Positions 28,901 to 39,335 are shown, counted from the first letter of the stretch. The stretch is DNA of 64,000 nt from Ferrimonas futtsuensis DSM 18154 (GCF_000422645.1 NZ_AUGL01000001.1:62001-126000), one strand, 5' to 3'. Translations and numbers: made by a program. The notes: generated by a model from the letters alone, not told the origin.

Positions 28901-29834
28901 GCAGCTGCAGATCCTGGCTGGCCAGCAGGCCCCCAGCTTCCGTGGGCGACCACACCAGTCGGCCGCCGCTGATGGCCATCCGCTGGGGTTCCGGCTGTTG
29001 CCAGCTGAAGTCACTCTCACCGAACTCCACCTGGCCGCGGCGCAGGCCGTGCTCATCGAAGGTCACCCAGGACTCCATGTTCAGCACCCCGGAGAACTGA
29101 CGACTGTCACTGCCCATCTGCCGAGCCAGCCAGTCGCCGATATCCAGTTGCGCCGCCTGCACATAGCCGCGACCGAACAGTTCATCCTGGTCGCTGCGCA
29201 GCTCCAGGGCCAGTCTCAGGGTTTCATCCTGGTTGCTGTCACTGTCCAGGTAGAGGCGGCCCTCACCCAGGTGACGGTTGCCCTGGTTACGCCACTGCAG
29301 GTTGGCGATATGAATGGGCTCCCCCTCCTGCTCGGACAGGGGAAGGTAAATCCGGGCATCTTCCAGGTTCAGCTGGCGCAGACCGTGGAGGAAGGTGCGC
29401 TTGAAAGCATCGATGGCGCCGCCGGAACCGGAGCCGCTGCCGGTATTGAGCTGGCCCAACAGGCGCACCTCAACCCCGGAAAAGCTGACCTGGTCGAAGC
29501 GCAGATCCAGGTCGGTCAGCGACGCCCAGAAGTCCAGCTGGGCCACCGCCTCCTCGACCCTCACGTCCAGGTCGAGATCTTCCTGGGCGGGCAGATGAAA
29601 GTTCTGAATAACCAGCTGAGGTCCCTTGGGTTTCCAGCTGGCCCCCAGGCGGCCGAACTCCAGTTCCAGACCACTCTGGGCACTCAGCTGGGCAGTCAGT
29701 TCATCCCGGATGGCGTCCAGCTCAGGCAGCAGGGTACGCACCGCCGCCACCGTGAGTGCAAACAGCACGATCAGGGTTGCAGCGGTGTACCAACAGAAGC
29801 TCAGCAGTCGCCGGAATCCGGGGCCCAGGGTCAC
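25929..29834 (-). CDS. yhdP: AsmA-like intermembrane lipid transport protein YhdP
   Basis: A 1301-residue protein with one N-terminal membrane helix (residues ~9-32) and a very long periplasmic beta-rich region. The C-terminal DUF3971/AsmA-like part includes FGKGFYYTSFDGSIEFDNG and MKIRGSSNLVNRELDYRITFSP. YhdP, with TamB and YdbH, is thought to form a hydrophobic groove bridging the membranes for anterograde phospholipid flow, complementing the Mla system also in this window. The start overlaps the rng stop by four bases. The C-terminal ~50 residues are Glu/Pro/Gln-rich. Confidence 0.95.
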   Translation of the reverse strand: MTLGPGFRRLLSFCWYTAATLIVLFALTVAAVRTLLPELDAIRDELTAQLSAQSGLELEFGRLGASWKPKGPQLVIQNFHLPAQEDLDLDVRVEEAVAQLDFWASLTDLDLRFDQVSFSGVEVRLLGQLNTGSGSGSGGAIDAFKRTFLHGLRQLNLEDARIYLPLSEQEGEPIHIANLQWRNQGNRHLGEGRLYLDSDSNQDETLRLALELRSDQDELFGRGYVQAAQLDIGDWLARQMGSDSRQFSGVLNMESWVTFDEHGLRRGQVEFGESDFSWQQPEPQRMAISGGRLVWSPTEAGGLLASQDLQLQSNGQPWQPTHFALRHGQGDLSLWLSGLQLDKLKPLLGVIPGIKRRALSDMLAANGRGEIQQIRAQRRDGQWALAADLADLGWDMSGKVPGVAGVNGRVTWSGAQGHLHLPSQKAALYWPWQFSHTVKFSELSGDLFVTHEDGWAVTTDNLRLDGDILQADLEAALLLPVDQPVRLQLYGNAGLKQMAEADKLFPRKAMGEGLSDYLAAAIQGGHTDDAQILWHGDFADYPYAGGEGVFQAGFTMQQGQFQFLESWPAVTDITLDALFENMRMDIWLRQGLLDRVPVENAHVFIPALNRSATLTVAASVRTDAAAASELMAKSSLGSTVGTTLKELQIGGDVATSLDLTFPLGNAVSDQSPSILGRVALWDNPIHIRALSTELSSVRGELSFDSDKVTSEGLQAQIFNQPLTLKVDTGNDGDVYRAQVDLSGRWHTDNIPTGQSFPLFEHLDGDAHWQGKLEMNFRQDGAYAYQAKVETNLEGLEVDLPAPVGKSASTPIRTVLEVNGDQTGARLMATQGVRVGYLAEFEVDSMGFHWPRYQLAIGKRPSLIGVGSGAIDLAMSQVKLQEWLPLITGFVTTTGDGSQGVVPPLTRVSGSLSRLDIFGLHFDQTLLEGWPEEQGWRFRAEADQMRGDILIGRDWQQDGLRIEADRLQMEWDSKAGPGEPEAASLIAQMPAVQAKVGSFHIRELDLGELTLATVHEAGGYRVQELMLSRPEYQLQAEGFWQPQGELTRFDLTGSLESEDFGKMSSVIGQPLGVEESTLDARFDVSWQDAPWSMDMPSLDGDLEFAFGKGHLSQVSDKGARILSMFSLDSLLRKLSLDFTDVFGKGFYYTSFDGSIEFDNGLASTQDTELDGDAGVMKIRGSSNLVNRELDYRITFSPALTASVPAVALMSGASLTVGVGAFAVSKILEPVIEVITQLNYKLTGTFDDPVLEELERDKREIRLIEEEPQPEPQSQVTPNTQAPDYMEALPEPLPEGESRTVGQ

Positions 29835-31321
29835 ATCATCACCACGTCGAACTTATCTTGGGCATAGAGGGGTTCGGGCTGTAGACGGATGCGTTTGCCG
29901 ATAAAGACTTCAAGTTCAGCCAGGCTGTGAGCCTCATCGCCAATCAGGGCATCGTGTACCGCCGGCGCGACGTAGACGGAAAACTCATCGGCGTCATACT
30001 GACGGTCCACCCGGATGATCTCCCGGAACATCTCGTAGCAGACGGTCTCCACCGTTTTCAGGGTACCGGTGCCCTTACACACCGGGCATTCGCCACACAG
30101 CACATGCTCCAGGCTTTCCCGGGTGCGCTTGCGGGTGACCTCCACCAGGCCCAGGCGGGAGAAGCCGCTGACACTGGTCTTCACCCTGTCCACAGCCAGG
30201 GCGGCCTCCAGGGTACTCAGGACCCGGTTACGATGCTCTTCCGACGTCATGTCGATAAAATCGATGATGATGATCCCACCCAGGTTGCGCAGGCGCAGCT
30301 GGTGGGCAATGGCTCGGGTCGCTTCCAAGTTGGTGTTGAAGATGGTCTCTTCCAGGTTGCGGTGGCCCACGAAAGCGCCGGTGTTGATGTCGATGGTGGT
30401 CATCGCCTCGGTCTGGTCGATGATCAGGTAGCCACCGTTTTTCAGCTCCACCTTGCGCTCCAACGCCCGCTGGATCTCGTTCTCCACATCGTAGAGATCG
30501 AACAGGGGAGAGGGGCCGGTAAAGTGCTCCAGAACCGGCGCCACATCGGGCACGAACTCCTGGGCAAACTCACTGAGCTCCTTGATGGCAGTGCGGGAGT
30601 CCACCTGCACCCGCTCAATGTTGCAGATCGCCAGATCCCTCAGCAGGCGTCTGGGCAGAGTCAGATCCTCATACAGGGGGATCACCTTGCCGCCGGGACG
30701 CTGAAGGCGCTCACTGACCTTGCGCCAGACCCGGCGCAGGAAGGCGGCGTCATGGGCCAGCTCCTTCTCACAGGCGCCTTCGGCGGCGGTACGGATGATG
30801 AAGCCACCGTCGGTGTCCACAAACTGGCCCACCAGCTTCTTCAGACGCTCCCGCTCCTCCTCAGACTCAATGCGCTGAGACACACCCACGTGGGCGGCAC
30901 CGGGCATGAACACCAGATAGCGGGAGGGAAGGGTAATGTCCGTGGTCAGCCGGGCGCCTTTGGTCCCCAGCGGATCCTTGGTCACCTGGACGGTGATGTC
31001 CTGGCCCGGGCGCACCAGAGAGGCGATGTCCTGAGCCTGAAACTGCTTCTGCTCAGGTTCCGCCACACATTCGGTGTGGGGAATGATGTCGGAGGCGTGA
31101 AGAAATGCCGCCTTCTCGTGGCCGATGTCCACAAACGCCGCCTGCATGCCAGGCAGCACCCGGGTCACCTTGCCGCGATAGATGTTGCCCACGATCCCCA
31201 GTCGGCCACGCCGCTCGACGTGCACCTCCTGAAGTTGGCCGCGTTCCAGCAGTGCCACCCGATTCTCGGTGGGGGTGACGTTGATCAGTAGTTCGGTACC
31301 GATGACTGATGAGGGATGCAC
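29831..31321 (-). CDS. rng: Ribonuclease G
   Basis: A 496-residue endoribonuclease very close to E. coli RNase G over its length. The S1 domain (GNIYRGKVTRVLPGMQAAFVDIG) is N-terminal. The catalytic DNase I-like part has TTIDINTGAFVGHRN and IIIDFIDM with the metal-binding Asp residues. The zinc-link motif CGECPVCKGTG follows. RNase G matures the 16S rRNA 5' end and degrades some mRNAs. The ending QFDVVMM-like FDVVMM is diagnostic against RNase E, which has a long C-terminal scaffold. Confidence 0.97.
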   Translation of the reverse strand: MHPSSVIGTELLINVTPTENRVALLERGQLQEVHVERRGRLGIVGNIYRGKVTRVLPGMQAAFVDIGHEKAAFLHASDIIPHTECVAEPEQKQFQAQDIASLVRPGQDITVQVTKDPLGTKGARLTTDITLPSRYLVFMPGAAHVGVSQRIESEEERERLKKLVGQFVDTDGGFIIRTAAEGACEKELAHDAAFLRRVWRKVSERLQRPGGKVIPLYEDLTLPRRLLRDLAICNIERVQVDSRTAIKELSEFAQEFVPDVAPVLEHFTGPSPLFDLYDVENEIQRALERKVELKNGGYLIIDQTEAMTTIDINTGAFVGHRNLEETIFNTNLEATRAIAHQLRLRNLGGIIIIDFIDMTSEEHRNRVLSTLEAALAVDRVKTSVSGFSRLGLVEVTRKRTRESLEHVLCGECPVCKGTGTLKTVETVCYEMFREIIRVDRQYDADEFSVYVAPAVHDALIGDEAHSLAELEVFIGKRIRLQPEPLYAQDKFDVVMM

Positions 31322-31336
31322 CTGACCTCCAAGTTT

Positions 31337-31900
31337 TTAAAAACGGGATAAGAGTTCTCGGGTCTCTACCAAGGGTAGGCCCACCACGGCAGAGTAGCTG
31401 CCGTTTATCGCCTTCACATAGGCGCCGCCCAGTCCCTGGATACCATAGCTGCCCGCCTTGTCCATGGGCTCACCGCTGGCTACATAGTCGCGAACCTGTT
31501 CCTGGGTCATGGCGCTGAAACTGACCTGAGTGGTCACCAGGGTCTGCTCCAGCCGTTCACCCTGCACCAGAGCCACGGCGGTCATCACCTGATGACTGCG
31601 CCCCTGCAGCGCCGCCAGGGTATCGATGGCATCCGCCTGATCCACAGGCTTACCCAGAATCCGGCCGTCGAGCACCACCACGGTGTCGGATCCCAGCACG
31701 GGACGGCTGCCATCGGTCAGGGCTTCGCCCGCGCGGGCTTTCTCCCTGGCCAGACGGGCCACATAATCAGTTGGACTCTCCCCGGCTCGCGGGGTTTCAT
31801 CGATCTCCGGGCTGACACATTCAAAGTGACAGCCCAGCTGTCCCAGCAACTCTCTCCGACGCGGAGAGGAGGAAGCCAGGAAGCAGTTTGGCAGGATCAT
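31337..31900 (-). CDS. maf: Maf-family nucleotide pyrophosphatase (dTTP/UTP, YhdE type)
   Basis: A 187-residue Maf protein. The phosphate-binding motif [12 protein letters not shown] (8-19), catalytic region [10 protein letters not shown] (Asp72) and [23 protein letters not shown] near the C-terminus are all present. Family members of the YhdE subtype hydrolyse dTTP, UTP and modified pyrimidine nucleotides. It lies between mreD and rng, the standard mreBCD-maf-rng order. Confidence 0.94.
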   Translation of the reverse strand: MILPNCFLASSSPRRRELLGQLGCHFECVSPEIDETPRAGESPTDYVARLAREKARAGEALTDGSRPVLGSDTVVVLDGRILGKPVDQADAIDTLAALQGRSHQVMTAVALVQGERLEQTLVTTQVSFSAMTQEQVRDYVASGEPMDKAGSYGIQGLGGAYVKAINGSYSAVVGLPLVETRELLSRF

Positions 31901-31902
31901 GA

Positions 31903-32385
31903 CTATTTAACCTTGTAGTGACGGCGGGTACGCCTGAGCAACCAGAAGACCCAGGGCCACAGCAGCGGGGTAATCACCACTGGCTTCAGGTATTCCCAGG
32001 AGAGTTGAACACCGCTATGCAGATATTCTGCCCAGAATACCAGAAGATGGCTGAGCAGGCTCAGCATGGCGATGACGCTCATCTGCTGCAGCCAGGCAAA
32101 GTGACGCAGCTTCTGGTATTGCAGCACCACCAGATAGATCACCACCGACAGCGCCAGCGAGCGCACCCCCAGGGTGGCCCCCAGCAGCACGTCCAGCAGC
32201 AGGCCAACCACAAAGGCGGTCAGGATGCCCGCCCGGTGGGGCAGCGCCAGGGTCCAGTAGGCCAGTACCAGCATCACCCAGTCCGGGCGCCAGTCCGCCA
32301 CCAGCTGAGGCAGGGGCATGATCTGCAGGAACAGGGCAATCAGGATGCTGATCCAGATGATGCCGTAACGCCGTGGCTTATCCAT
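31903..32385 (-). CDS. mreD: Rod shape-determining protein MreD
   Basis: A 160-residue integral membrane protein with five or so hydrophobic helices spread over its length ([17 protein letters not shown] near the start, a Leu-rich block at ~65-85). MreD works with MreB, MreC and RodA in cell-wall elongation. The ATG at 32383-32385 was chosen. It overlaps mreC by eight bases and gives the family N-terminus, while an upstream extension inside mreC encodes an unusual Cys-rich segment. Confidence 0.93.
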   Translation of the reverse strand: MDKPRRYGIIWISILIALFLQIMPLPQLVADWRPDWVMLVLAYWTLALPHRAGILTAFVVGLLLDVLLGATLGVRSLALSVVIYLVVLQYQKLRHFAWLQQMSVIAMLSLLSHLLVFWAEYLHSGVQLSWEYLKPVVITPLLWPWVFWLLRRTRRHYKVK

Positions 32386-33226
32386 CTGTGTTCTCCTGAG
32401 GCGTATTGCCCTGTACTTCGTTCTGCCACAGCAGCAGCAGATAACGGATTCGTTCCAGGTGGGCCACGGGCTCGGCACTGATCTGGGCCCAGGTCATCCC
32501 TTCATCCCGAACCACCTGGGTCACGGTGGCCACCGGGTAACCTTCGGGGAAGCGCTGTCCCAAGCCGGAGGAGATCAACAGATCACCCACCCGGACGTCG
32601 GTGCTCATGGGCACATTGGCCAGCTCCAGCTGGTTGAGTTTGCCGCTGCCGTGGGCCACCGCACGCACGTCGTTGCGGGCCACCCGCACCGGAATGGCGT
32701 GGGTAAAGTCGGCGATCAGCAGTACCCGGGCCGTCGTCTGGGCCACCTCGGTGACCTGCCCCACCACGCCGGAGTCGTCCAGCACAGGCTGGCCAACATA
32801 CACCCCTTCGTTGAGCCCCTTGTCGATGAGCACCTGGCTCTTGAAGGGATCACGATCCACAAACATCACCTCGGCCACCATGCGGCGGGCATCTTTGCGG
32901 GTGGGGGATTGCAGCAGGGCACGCAGGCGGGCGTTCTCCTCCTGGAGGTTGGCCATCTTCAGCAGCTGCTCACTCATCAGCAACTGACGCTGCTGCAGGC
33001 GATCGTTCTCCTTGAGGAGCTCTGCCCGGGTAGACAGGTTGGTGGAGAGCTCATCCAGCACCAGGGCGGGCAGATTTGCCAGGTACTGCAGCGGGCTGAC
33101 CAGGGTTGCCATGGCAGAGCGCAGGGGCAACAACCGGTCGTTGGCCAAAATCAGGGCGAGAGAAAGCAATACCGCCATGAACAGGCGGTATTGCGGAGAC
33201 GCACCTTGGATAAAGAAGGGTTTCAT
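32378..33226 (-). CDS. mreC: Rod shape-determining protein MreC
   Basis: A 282-residue bitopic protein. One membrane helix (~14-30) is followed by a coiled coil (~60-108, ENDRLQQRQLLMSEQLLK) and the periplasmic beta domain with VGQPVLDDSGVVGQV and LLISSGLGQRFPEGYPV, typical of MreC. It links MreB filaments to the periplasmic cell-wall enzymes. It starts 18 bases after mreB. Confidence 0.95.
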   Translation of the reverse strand: MKPFFIQGASPQYRLFMAVLLSLALILANDRLLPLRSAMATLVSPLQYLANLPALVLDELSTNLSTRAELLKENDRLQQRQLLMSEQLLKMANLQEENARLRALLQSPTRKDARRMVAEVMFVDRDPFKSQVLIDKGLNEGVYVGQPVLDDSGVVGQVTEVAQTTARVLLIADFTHAIPVRVARNDVRAVAHGSGKLNQLELANVPMSTDVRVGDLLISSGLGQRFPEGYPVATVTQVVRDEGMTWAQISAEPVAHLERIRYLLLLWQNEVQGNTPQENTDG

Positions 33227-33244
33227 TCAGCGGTGATCCGCCAA

Positions 33245-34324
<1,080 letters not shown>

Positions 34325-34489
34325 TCAGCTAACTTTACCAACGCCCCGACCAATCCACAACCCGCTTTACCACTGGGGTTACTGGTTCTTTCACAGTGTC
34401 GAAAAAACGACTTGCTCCAATTTTCCGACACCAAGGTTCTGTCGCGGCTTAAAAAGCGCCTTTTTGATAGGTTAAGTTTCTCAGAATCC

Positions 34490-37207
34490 TCAGAACAGCT
34501 CTCGGCGGTAGATCACCTTATCGTGACCGCGATACCGTCCCAGGGTCACCTCTGCGCTGGGATTCTGCAGCACAGAGGGATGATCCTTGTCCCAATACCA
34601 CTGCAGCCAGGTTGGCGCCATCGAGGCCGCCTCCGGGAAGGTGCAACCGGCCTGGCTGGCAAAGGGGTGTTCCAGATGGTACTCCAGGGACAGCGGCGGC
34701 TTGGTCACCGTTCCGGTCCCGGCGATGGAGAGCGATTCGAAGACGCCCGACAGGGAGTACGCCTGGCCGGAAGTCGTCGGCAGTGGGTTCAAAGAACCGC
34801 TGAGGGTTACTCTGCCTGAGGTGGCGGGAGAGCCGCTGTCCAGGGCCCGTCCATCCCCATAGAAACCGGTATCCAGCAGGTTGGTGGCAAACTGCTGGCC
34901 GTTGAAGTACTCCAGGGTCAGGGGCATGCGCACCACCTGATTTTCACTGCCATAGGCACTGGCCAGCACGGCTCGGCCATATCGTAGCTGCGGGCCCTGG
35001 ATGTATCCCAGGCTGGCACCGCCACTCTCAGTAGTAAAGGCGCTGCCCTGACAGTCTCCCCATTGCCCCAGGCACAGCTGATCGCCGCTGACGGTGAAGG
35101 ACGAAGAGGGCAGACTCAATGTGGTCTGGCTGCCGGACGCCGTGGTCCCCAGGGGCGCAACCGGAGAAACCGGCCTGACAAAACTGATCCAGCTCTTGTT
35201 GACGCTGAAGCGGCGACTGCCATCGAGATCATTGGCGTCCGCCTCGGTTACGGCGATCCCCGAAGGCTCCTGCACCGTGACCGATGCGTTCTGGGTGCCA
35301 TAGGCTCTGGAACTCATGGGGTTGGGCAGATTCCAGAACGCCGAATCGAAATTATTGGTGACGCTGCCGTCGATGGCATAGCCGGTCACCGTCAAAACAG
35401 GCATGGCGGTATAGGGCACTGGCTGCCCCAGGTAACTGAAACTGTTGCAGTAGGCACCCAGTATCGTGTTGGTGGTTTCGGCGCCCAGATAGGCCGGCGT
35501 CACCCGGCCAATGTTGGCCGAACTGATGCTGCTCTTGGCCAGCTGATGACCCAGATAGTCGATGTCGTTCTTGGGCACGAAGCGGAATACCCCCACCTCG
35601 TCCAGGATCCGGGCCACGGTGCCGCTGCCATCATTGCCAATCACCGCATTGCCGCTGGCATCCGCAGGCAGATCCGCGCTGTTCTGACCGCCGCTGGGCG
35701 CCACCAACTCCGGCTCCAGATCGATGCCACTGTGGCGGAAGTTGAGGGTCCCGGGGTTGTTACCAAAGTTGCCGTCGTCGTTGGCCACCCAGCAGTGGGC
35801 GGTCACGTCCACATCCACGCTGTTGCCCGCCTTCATCAGGGGGTTGCAGCTCTCGTCGCCCGCCGTGCACAGGGAATCGCCGGCAGTGATATGCAGCCCG
35901 GCTGGCAGCCAGTCAAGCTTGGATTCCCCGCTCAGGGTCACTCTACCCTGCCCTCGGCCCAGGGTAGCGGTGAGGTTAAGCCTGCCGGCCTCGTCATACT
36001 GGATTGGAATCGTGGCTTCGCCATTGTTATCAAAAGAGAGGCTCTGCGATTTGGTTTGCCCCTCCTTGAGCACCGCGCTGCCTACGGCGAGGGTTGCCTC
36101 AACCTGAGGCTGAGAGGGCTCAACATAGGCGAAGCTGAACGTCACCCGCTCACTGCTGGTAACCGGCAGGCACCGCCTGGGGTTGGCGGCATCGGTTTCC
36201 AGCAACGCCAGGTGCAGATCGTAGTCATTGCGACAAGCGGTCAAACCCGATTGCTTGGCATTGTTCAGTAAGACGCTCAGGTCAATGCCACTCTCCTTAA
36301 ATTCGATGTTGCAGCTGCTGCCACCGCTGTCACTGAGACACAGATAACTCTGGCCCACGGCTCCGATGGTCACTGTGCCGGAGCTGGCCGCCCATAACTG
36401 CAGTCGATCGCCATGCCACACCTCGAGTGACTGGCCACTGGTTCCGCGAGTCAGGTTCTCCCAGGTCACCCCGCTGTCCGGGGACAGGCTGATCACCAGG
36501 GAGTTGGTGCTGTCGACGCTGGAGCAATCGGCGTTGCTGCACAGGTCAACACCAATCTCCGCCCCCTGACAGGTGATGGTACTGTCCGGGTGCTGAAAAC
36601 GGGGAAACACGGAAATGGGCGGCACCACACCACCATCATTGGAGGTCCCTTCGCTGGGTTCACACCGATCCCAATCCGGATCCAGCGCACTGCCATCGGG
36701 CTTGGCACAAATATCGGTGAGACTGCCGTTTTTGAATACGTCGGTGGCGACGCTGTCCTCAACGCTCCAAATCTGCTTATTCTTGATGCTGTTGGCATTG
36801 TTTGATGATCGCACATAGTGCACGACAGCGTTATTGGAGCCTGTCGGGCTGGCCGGGGCAGTGACCATCACTTCGATGTGATTGGGGTGAAAGCTGAAGC
36901 CGTAAAACACCTTGAAAGTATTGGCCTGGCAGCTGTTATCTCCGCACCCCAAAGCGACTGAGGTTCCCTGACTTCCCGCACTGGCCCACTGGATCTGCCA
37001 GCCTGTGGAATCGGTGAGAGTCTCACGGAAAAACAGCTCGACATAGCCGCGATCCACATTGATCTCGTTGATCATCACCTTGAGGCTTTCAGTGGGGTGG
37101 GCGTCCATGTCGATGTAACTTCTGGATTTGGGCTTCGCGTCTGCCTGTGGCAGTGCGCACAGCAAGACCAGCAGAAGTATTGAGATTATCGCGCTCAACC
37201 GTGCCAT
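34490..37207 (-). CDS. mshQ: MSHA biogenesis protein MshQ
   Basis: A 905-residue exported protein, the last gene of the MSHA locus. A signal peptide (hydrophobic residues ~4-19, cleavage near ADA) is followed by many beta-rich segments with paired cysteines (LCSNADCSSVD, CTAGDESC, CLGQWGDCQG) and the DUF6701 region of MshQ in the C-terminal half. Its function in the pilus is unclear; it may be a surface adhesin-like part. The ATG at 37205-37207 has GAGG six bases upstream. A GTG at 37219 lacks a ribosome-binding site and abuts the mshP stop. Confidence 0.9.
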   Translation of the reverse strand: MARLSAIISILLLVLLCALPQADAKPKSRSYIDMDAHPTESLKVMINEINVDRGYVELFFRETLTDSTGWQIQWASAGSQGTSVALGCGDNSCQANTFKVFYGFSFHPNHIEVMVTAPASPTGSNNAVVHYVRSSNNANSIKNKQIWSVEDSVATDVFKNGSLTDICAKPDGSALDPDWDRCEPSEGTSNDGGVVPPISVFPRFQHPDSTITCQGAEIGVDLCSNADCSSVDSTNSLVISLSPDSGVTWENLTRGTSGQSLEVWHGDRLQLWAASSGTVTIGAVGQSYLCLSDSGGSSCNIEFKESGIDLSVLLNNAKQSGLTACRNDYDLHLALLETDAANPRRCLPVTSSERVTFSFAYVEPSQPQVEATLAVGSAVLKEGQTKSQSLSFDNNGEATIPIQYDEAGRLNLTATLGRGQGRVTLSGESKLDWLPAGLHITAGDSLCTAGDESCNPLMKAGNSVDVDVTAHCWVANDDGNFGNNPGTLNFRHSGIDLEPELVAPSGGQNSADLPADASGNAVIGNDGSGTVARILDEVGVFRFVPKNDIDYLGHQLAKSSISSANIGRVTPAYLGAETTNTILGAYCNSFSYLGQPVPYTAMPVLTVTGYAIDGSVTNNFDSAFWNLPNPMSSRAYGTQNASVTVQEPSGIAVTEADANDLDGSRRFSVNKSWISFVRPVSPVAPLGTTASGSQTTLSLPSSSFTVSGDQLCLGQWGDCQGSAFTTESGGASLGYIQGPQLRYGRAVLASAYGSENQVVRMPLTLEYFNGQQFATNLLDTGFYGDGRALDSGSPATSGRVTLSGSLNPLPTTSGQAYSLSGVFESLSIAGTGTVTKPPLSLEYHLEHPFASQAGCTFPEAASMAPTWLQWYWDKDHPSVLQNPSAEVTLGRYRGHDKVIYRRELF

Positions 37208-37219
37208 AGCGATCCTCAC

Positions 37220-37651
37220 CTAATCGAATGCCTGAGACTCGAAGGCACGGCTGACGGCCAGGCCCCCGGTCCCACAGTTGGCGTTGGAGCTGATGATGAA
37301 ACGATTGCGCACATCGCCATCCAGGGTAAACGCGGTGTGAATGCAACTCACCTGCACCCGGCAGTTCCCCAGACCGGCGCCAGTCGGCAAGCCGGTGCCA
37401 CCGCTCAAGGTTGCGCTGGCAGCAGCGCAGGCGGCATCTGCCGCCACCGCACCTCGATTGAGAACCTGAGCCAGCCCCCAATCCAGACCGGCCTGGCCGG
37501 CAGACCAGGTGCGGGTGCCATTGACCTCCAGCACCATCTGGTCATCCTGGCTGTCCAGCATCTGCACCAGGGTCACCCCCAGCATCAACATCACCACCAC
37601 GATAAACAGGGCAATGATCAGGGTGGACCCACGCTGCTTGTCAGGGGACAT
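37220..37651 (-). CDS. mshP: MSHA minor component MshP
   Basis: A 143-residue protein with a PilX/MshP-type N-terminus, RGSTLIIALFIVVVMLMLGV, giving a hydrophobic helix at residues ~9-30, and two Cys pairs downstream. MshP is a minor pilin-like or assembly protein. The ATG at 37649-37651 gives the family N-terminus. It overlaps the mshO stop by 11 bases, and its stop is followed directly by mshQ. Confidence 0.88.
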   Translation of the reverse strand: MSPDKQRGSTLIIALFIVVVMLMLGVTLVQMLDSQDDQMVLEVNGTRTWSAGQAGLDWGLAQVLNRGAVAADAACAAASATLSGGTGLPTGAGLGNCRVQVSCIHTAFTLDGDVRNRFIISSNANCGTGGLAVSRAFESQAFD

Positions 37652-38359
37652 TCTCAACCTGGACCTCCTGAGCAAAACGTTGGGACTGACCGGCCTCGGT
37701 CAGCCAGAATTGCAACTTAACCACATTATTCCGGGCAAGGCTGGGGGGAAGCAGGGTGAAGGGGCACTGCTCGTTGTCTCTGTCCGACAGATCACAGCCA
37801 CCCAGATTATTGCCGAACCCTTCCCCCATCAGGCTGGTGGCGCCGTTTTCCGTCCGGCTGAGATTGCCGGTACTACTCAGGCAATAGCTGACGCTGTTGC
37901 CCGCCACAAAGAAGCGTTTGCCTACGGAGAAGTCCCCCTGAATCAGATCCCGATCCAGAGTCAGACTGCAGACTCCGCTGCTGCAACTCGACGCGGTCAC
38001 CTGTGGCAGGCATTGCAGTGGGTTGCGGTGCAGCAAGGCAGGGCAAAAATGGAGACTTGGCGGGCATTGCTGTGCACCGGCGCCTCAATGAAATGGCCGC
38101 TGTCGATAATGGGGCGGAAGGTCACGCACTGACTGGTACCGCTGGCACCGACAGCCACACTGCCCGGCAACGCATCCCGAAGCTCCCGGGAGAGGCGCTG
38201 CAAGCCATAACGATACTGACTGATCGACTCCGACCAGGCCTGACTGTCGGCATAGATGCGTGTGGCATAGGTGACAAAGCTGGAGACGCCGATGGAGACG
38301 ATGCTGAGCAGCAACATGGTGATCAACAGTTCCATCAGGGTGAAGCCGCGAACTCGCAT
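37641..38359 (-). pseudogene. mshO: MSHA minor pilin MshO, reading frame broken by a one-base shift
   Basis: The N-terminal part (38359 to 37997) starts MRVRGFTLMELLITMLLL, a class III prepilin signal with the Gly-Phe cleavage site. It reads well to residue ~107 (ARQVSIFALP) and then runs to a stop after a Cys/His-rich tail. The rest of the family-length protein continues in another frame (38036 down to 37641, ending EVQVENVP) up to the mshP overlap. A single missing base near 38040-38052, where a T5 and a C3 run occur, would join the halves as QVSIFAPALLHRNP. This is either a true frameshift or an assembly error; neighbours are intact. Confidence 0.8.
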
Positions 38360-38847
38360 CAGAAGTTCCCCCTCACCATCTGGAAGGGGTAACGGCTGCC
38401 ATCCGGCGCAACGGCAGTAATAGCGATCACCTTGGCGCCACCAGACCAGTTGGTGCTGCCGACTGCGGCGGTGTTGCAGCTGACATCCACCTCCAAGCCG
38501 AAGCGCTCATAGGAACTGTTTCCCAACAGATCATCGGCACTGCCACGATAGCCATTGTAATCCTCCACAAAGGCCCAGGCCGTAGGGTCGTTGCCAGTGG
38601 TGACCTTGGTGCAGTTCAGGTTGGTGACTTGCCCGCCACCGTTGGGGGTGTTGCGGTCAAACTGCCGCCCCATCAACTCTCCCATCACCGCCTGCCCAAG
38701 CTGGGCGGCGCGGACCTGATAGAGACTCTGAGCCGCCCGCTCGGCCTGGGGAAACAGCAGGGTGGCCAGCATCACCAGGGCGATGGCCATCACCACCATG
38801 CCCACCACCATCTCCAACAGGGTAAATCCGCGGGTATTAGCAGCCAT
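38359..38847 (-). CDS. mshD: MSHA minor pilin MshD
   Basis: A 162-residue type IV prepilin-like protein with leader and helix RGFTLLEMVVGMVVMAIALV (cleavage after Gly, Glu at +5). A C-terminal region carries Cys residues (NLNCTKV, DVSCNTA). Start chosen at the ATG 38845-38847, which gives the typical short leader MAANTRG. It overlaps mshC at its 5' end and mshO by one base at the 3' end. It is probably part of the initiating tip complex. Confidence 0.9.
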   Translation of the reverse strand: MAANTRGFTLLEMVVGMVVMAIALVMLATLLFPQAERAAQSLYQVRAAQLGQAVMGELMGRQFDRNTPNGGGQVTNLNCTKVTTGNDPTAWAFVEDYNGYRGSADDLLGNSSYERFGLEVDVSCNTAAVGSTNWSGGAKVIAITAVAPDGSRYPFQMVRGNF

Positions 38848-39316
38848 GGATGTACCCCTCGGATTCGATGCACACCTCAAGGGTTTCTGTTCCGGTGAGG
38901 GTCAGACGGCAGATGCCGCCGGTCAGGGTGCAGCCGGTCACTCTGCCCAAGTCATCCATCCCCAGGGTGAAGGTGGTACTGCCCGCCATATTCAGGCCGA
39001 CGCCATCATTGAGGCAGACGCCATTGGTGATGGTATCCCCGGAATCGCATTGCTCCTGCCGGCTCTGCCGGGCGGGAGAGCCACAGGACGCAGGCAGCCA
39101 GAAGCCGCGAGGGGCCACGCTCAATTGGCAGTTTTGTCCGGCCAGGGAGAGTTGTTGCAGATAGGAGAGTTCTGAGAGGAGTTGGTCCTGGGCGGCGCGG
39201 ACCGCAAACTGGTCTGCCCCCAGGAACCGGGTCATGGCGGCGACAGAAAGTATGGTGACCAGAAGGATAATGGTCACCAGCTCAATCAGGGTAAAACCGC
39301 GATTCTGTCGCCCCAT
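38837..39316 (-). CDS. mshC: MSHA minor pilin MshC
   Basis: A 159-residue prepilin-like protein with leader MGRQNRG and helix FTLIELVTIILLVTILSV. The body contains several cysteines (NCQLSV, ASCGSPA, GICRLTL) and ends in EGYIHGC. MshC belongs to the minor pilin group needed to start MSHA pilus assembly. It starts 19 bases after the second mshA gene. Confidence 0.9.
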   Translation of the reverse strand: MGRQNRGFTLIELVTIILLVTILSVAAMTRFLGADQFAVRAAQDQLLSELSYLQQLSLAGQNCQLSVAPRGFWLPASCGSPARQSRQEQCDSGDTITNGVCLNDGVGLNMAGSTTFTLGMDDLGRVTGCTLTGGICRLTLTGTETLEVCIESEGYIHGC

Positions 39317-39335
39317 AGGCTATGCCCTGACTGGA

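Noticed and set aside
38030-38060. Programmed ribosomal frameshift as the explanation for mshO
   Set aside because: No X-XXY-YYZ slippery heptamer in the correct frame and no obvious downstream pseudoknot were seen. A point lesion or read error is simpler.
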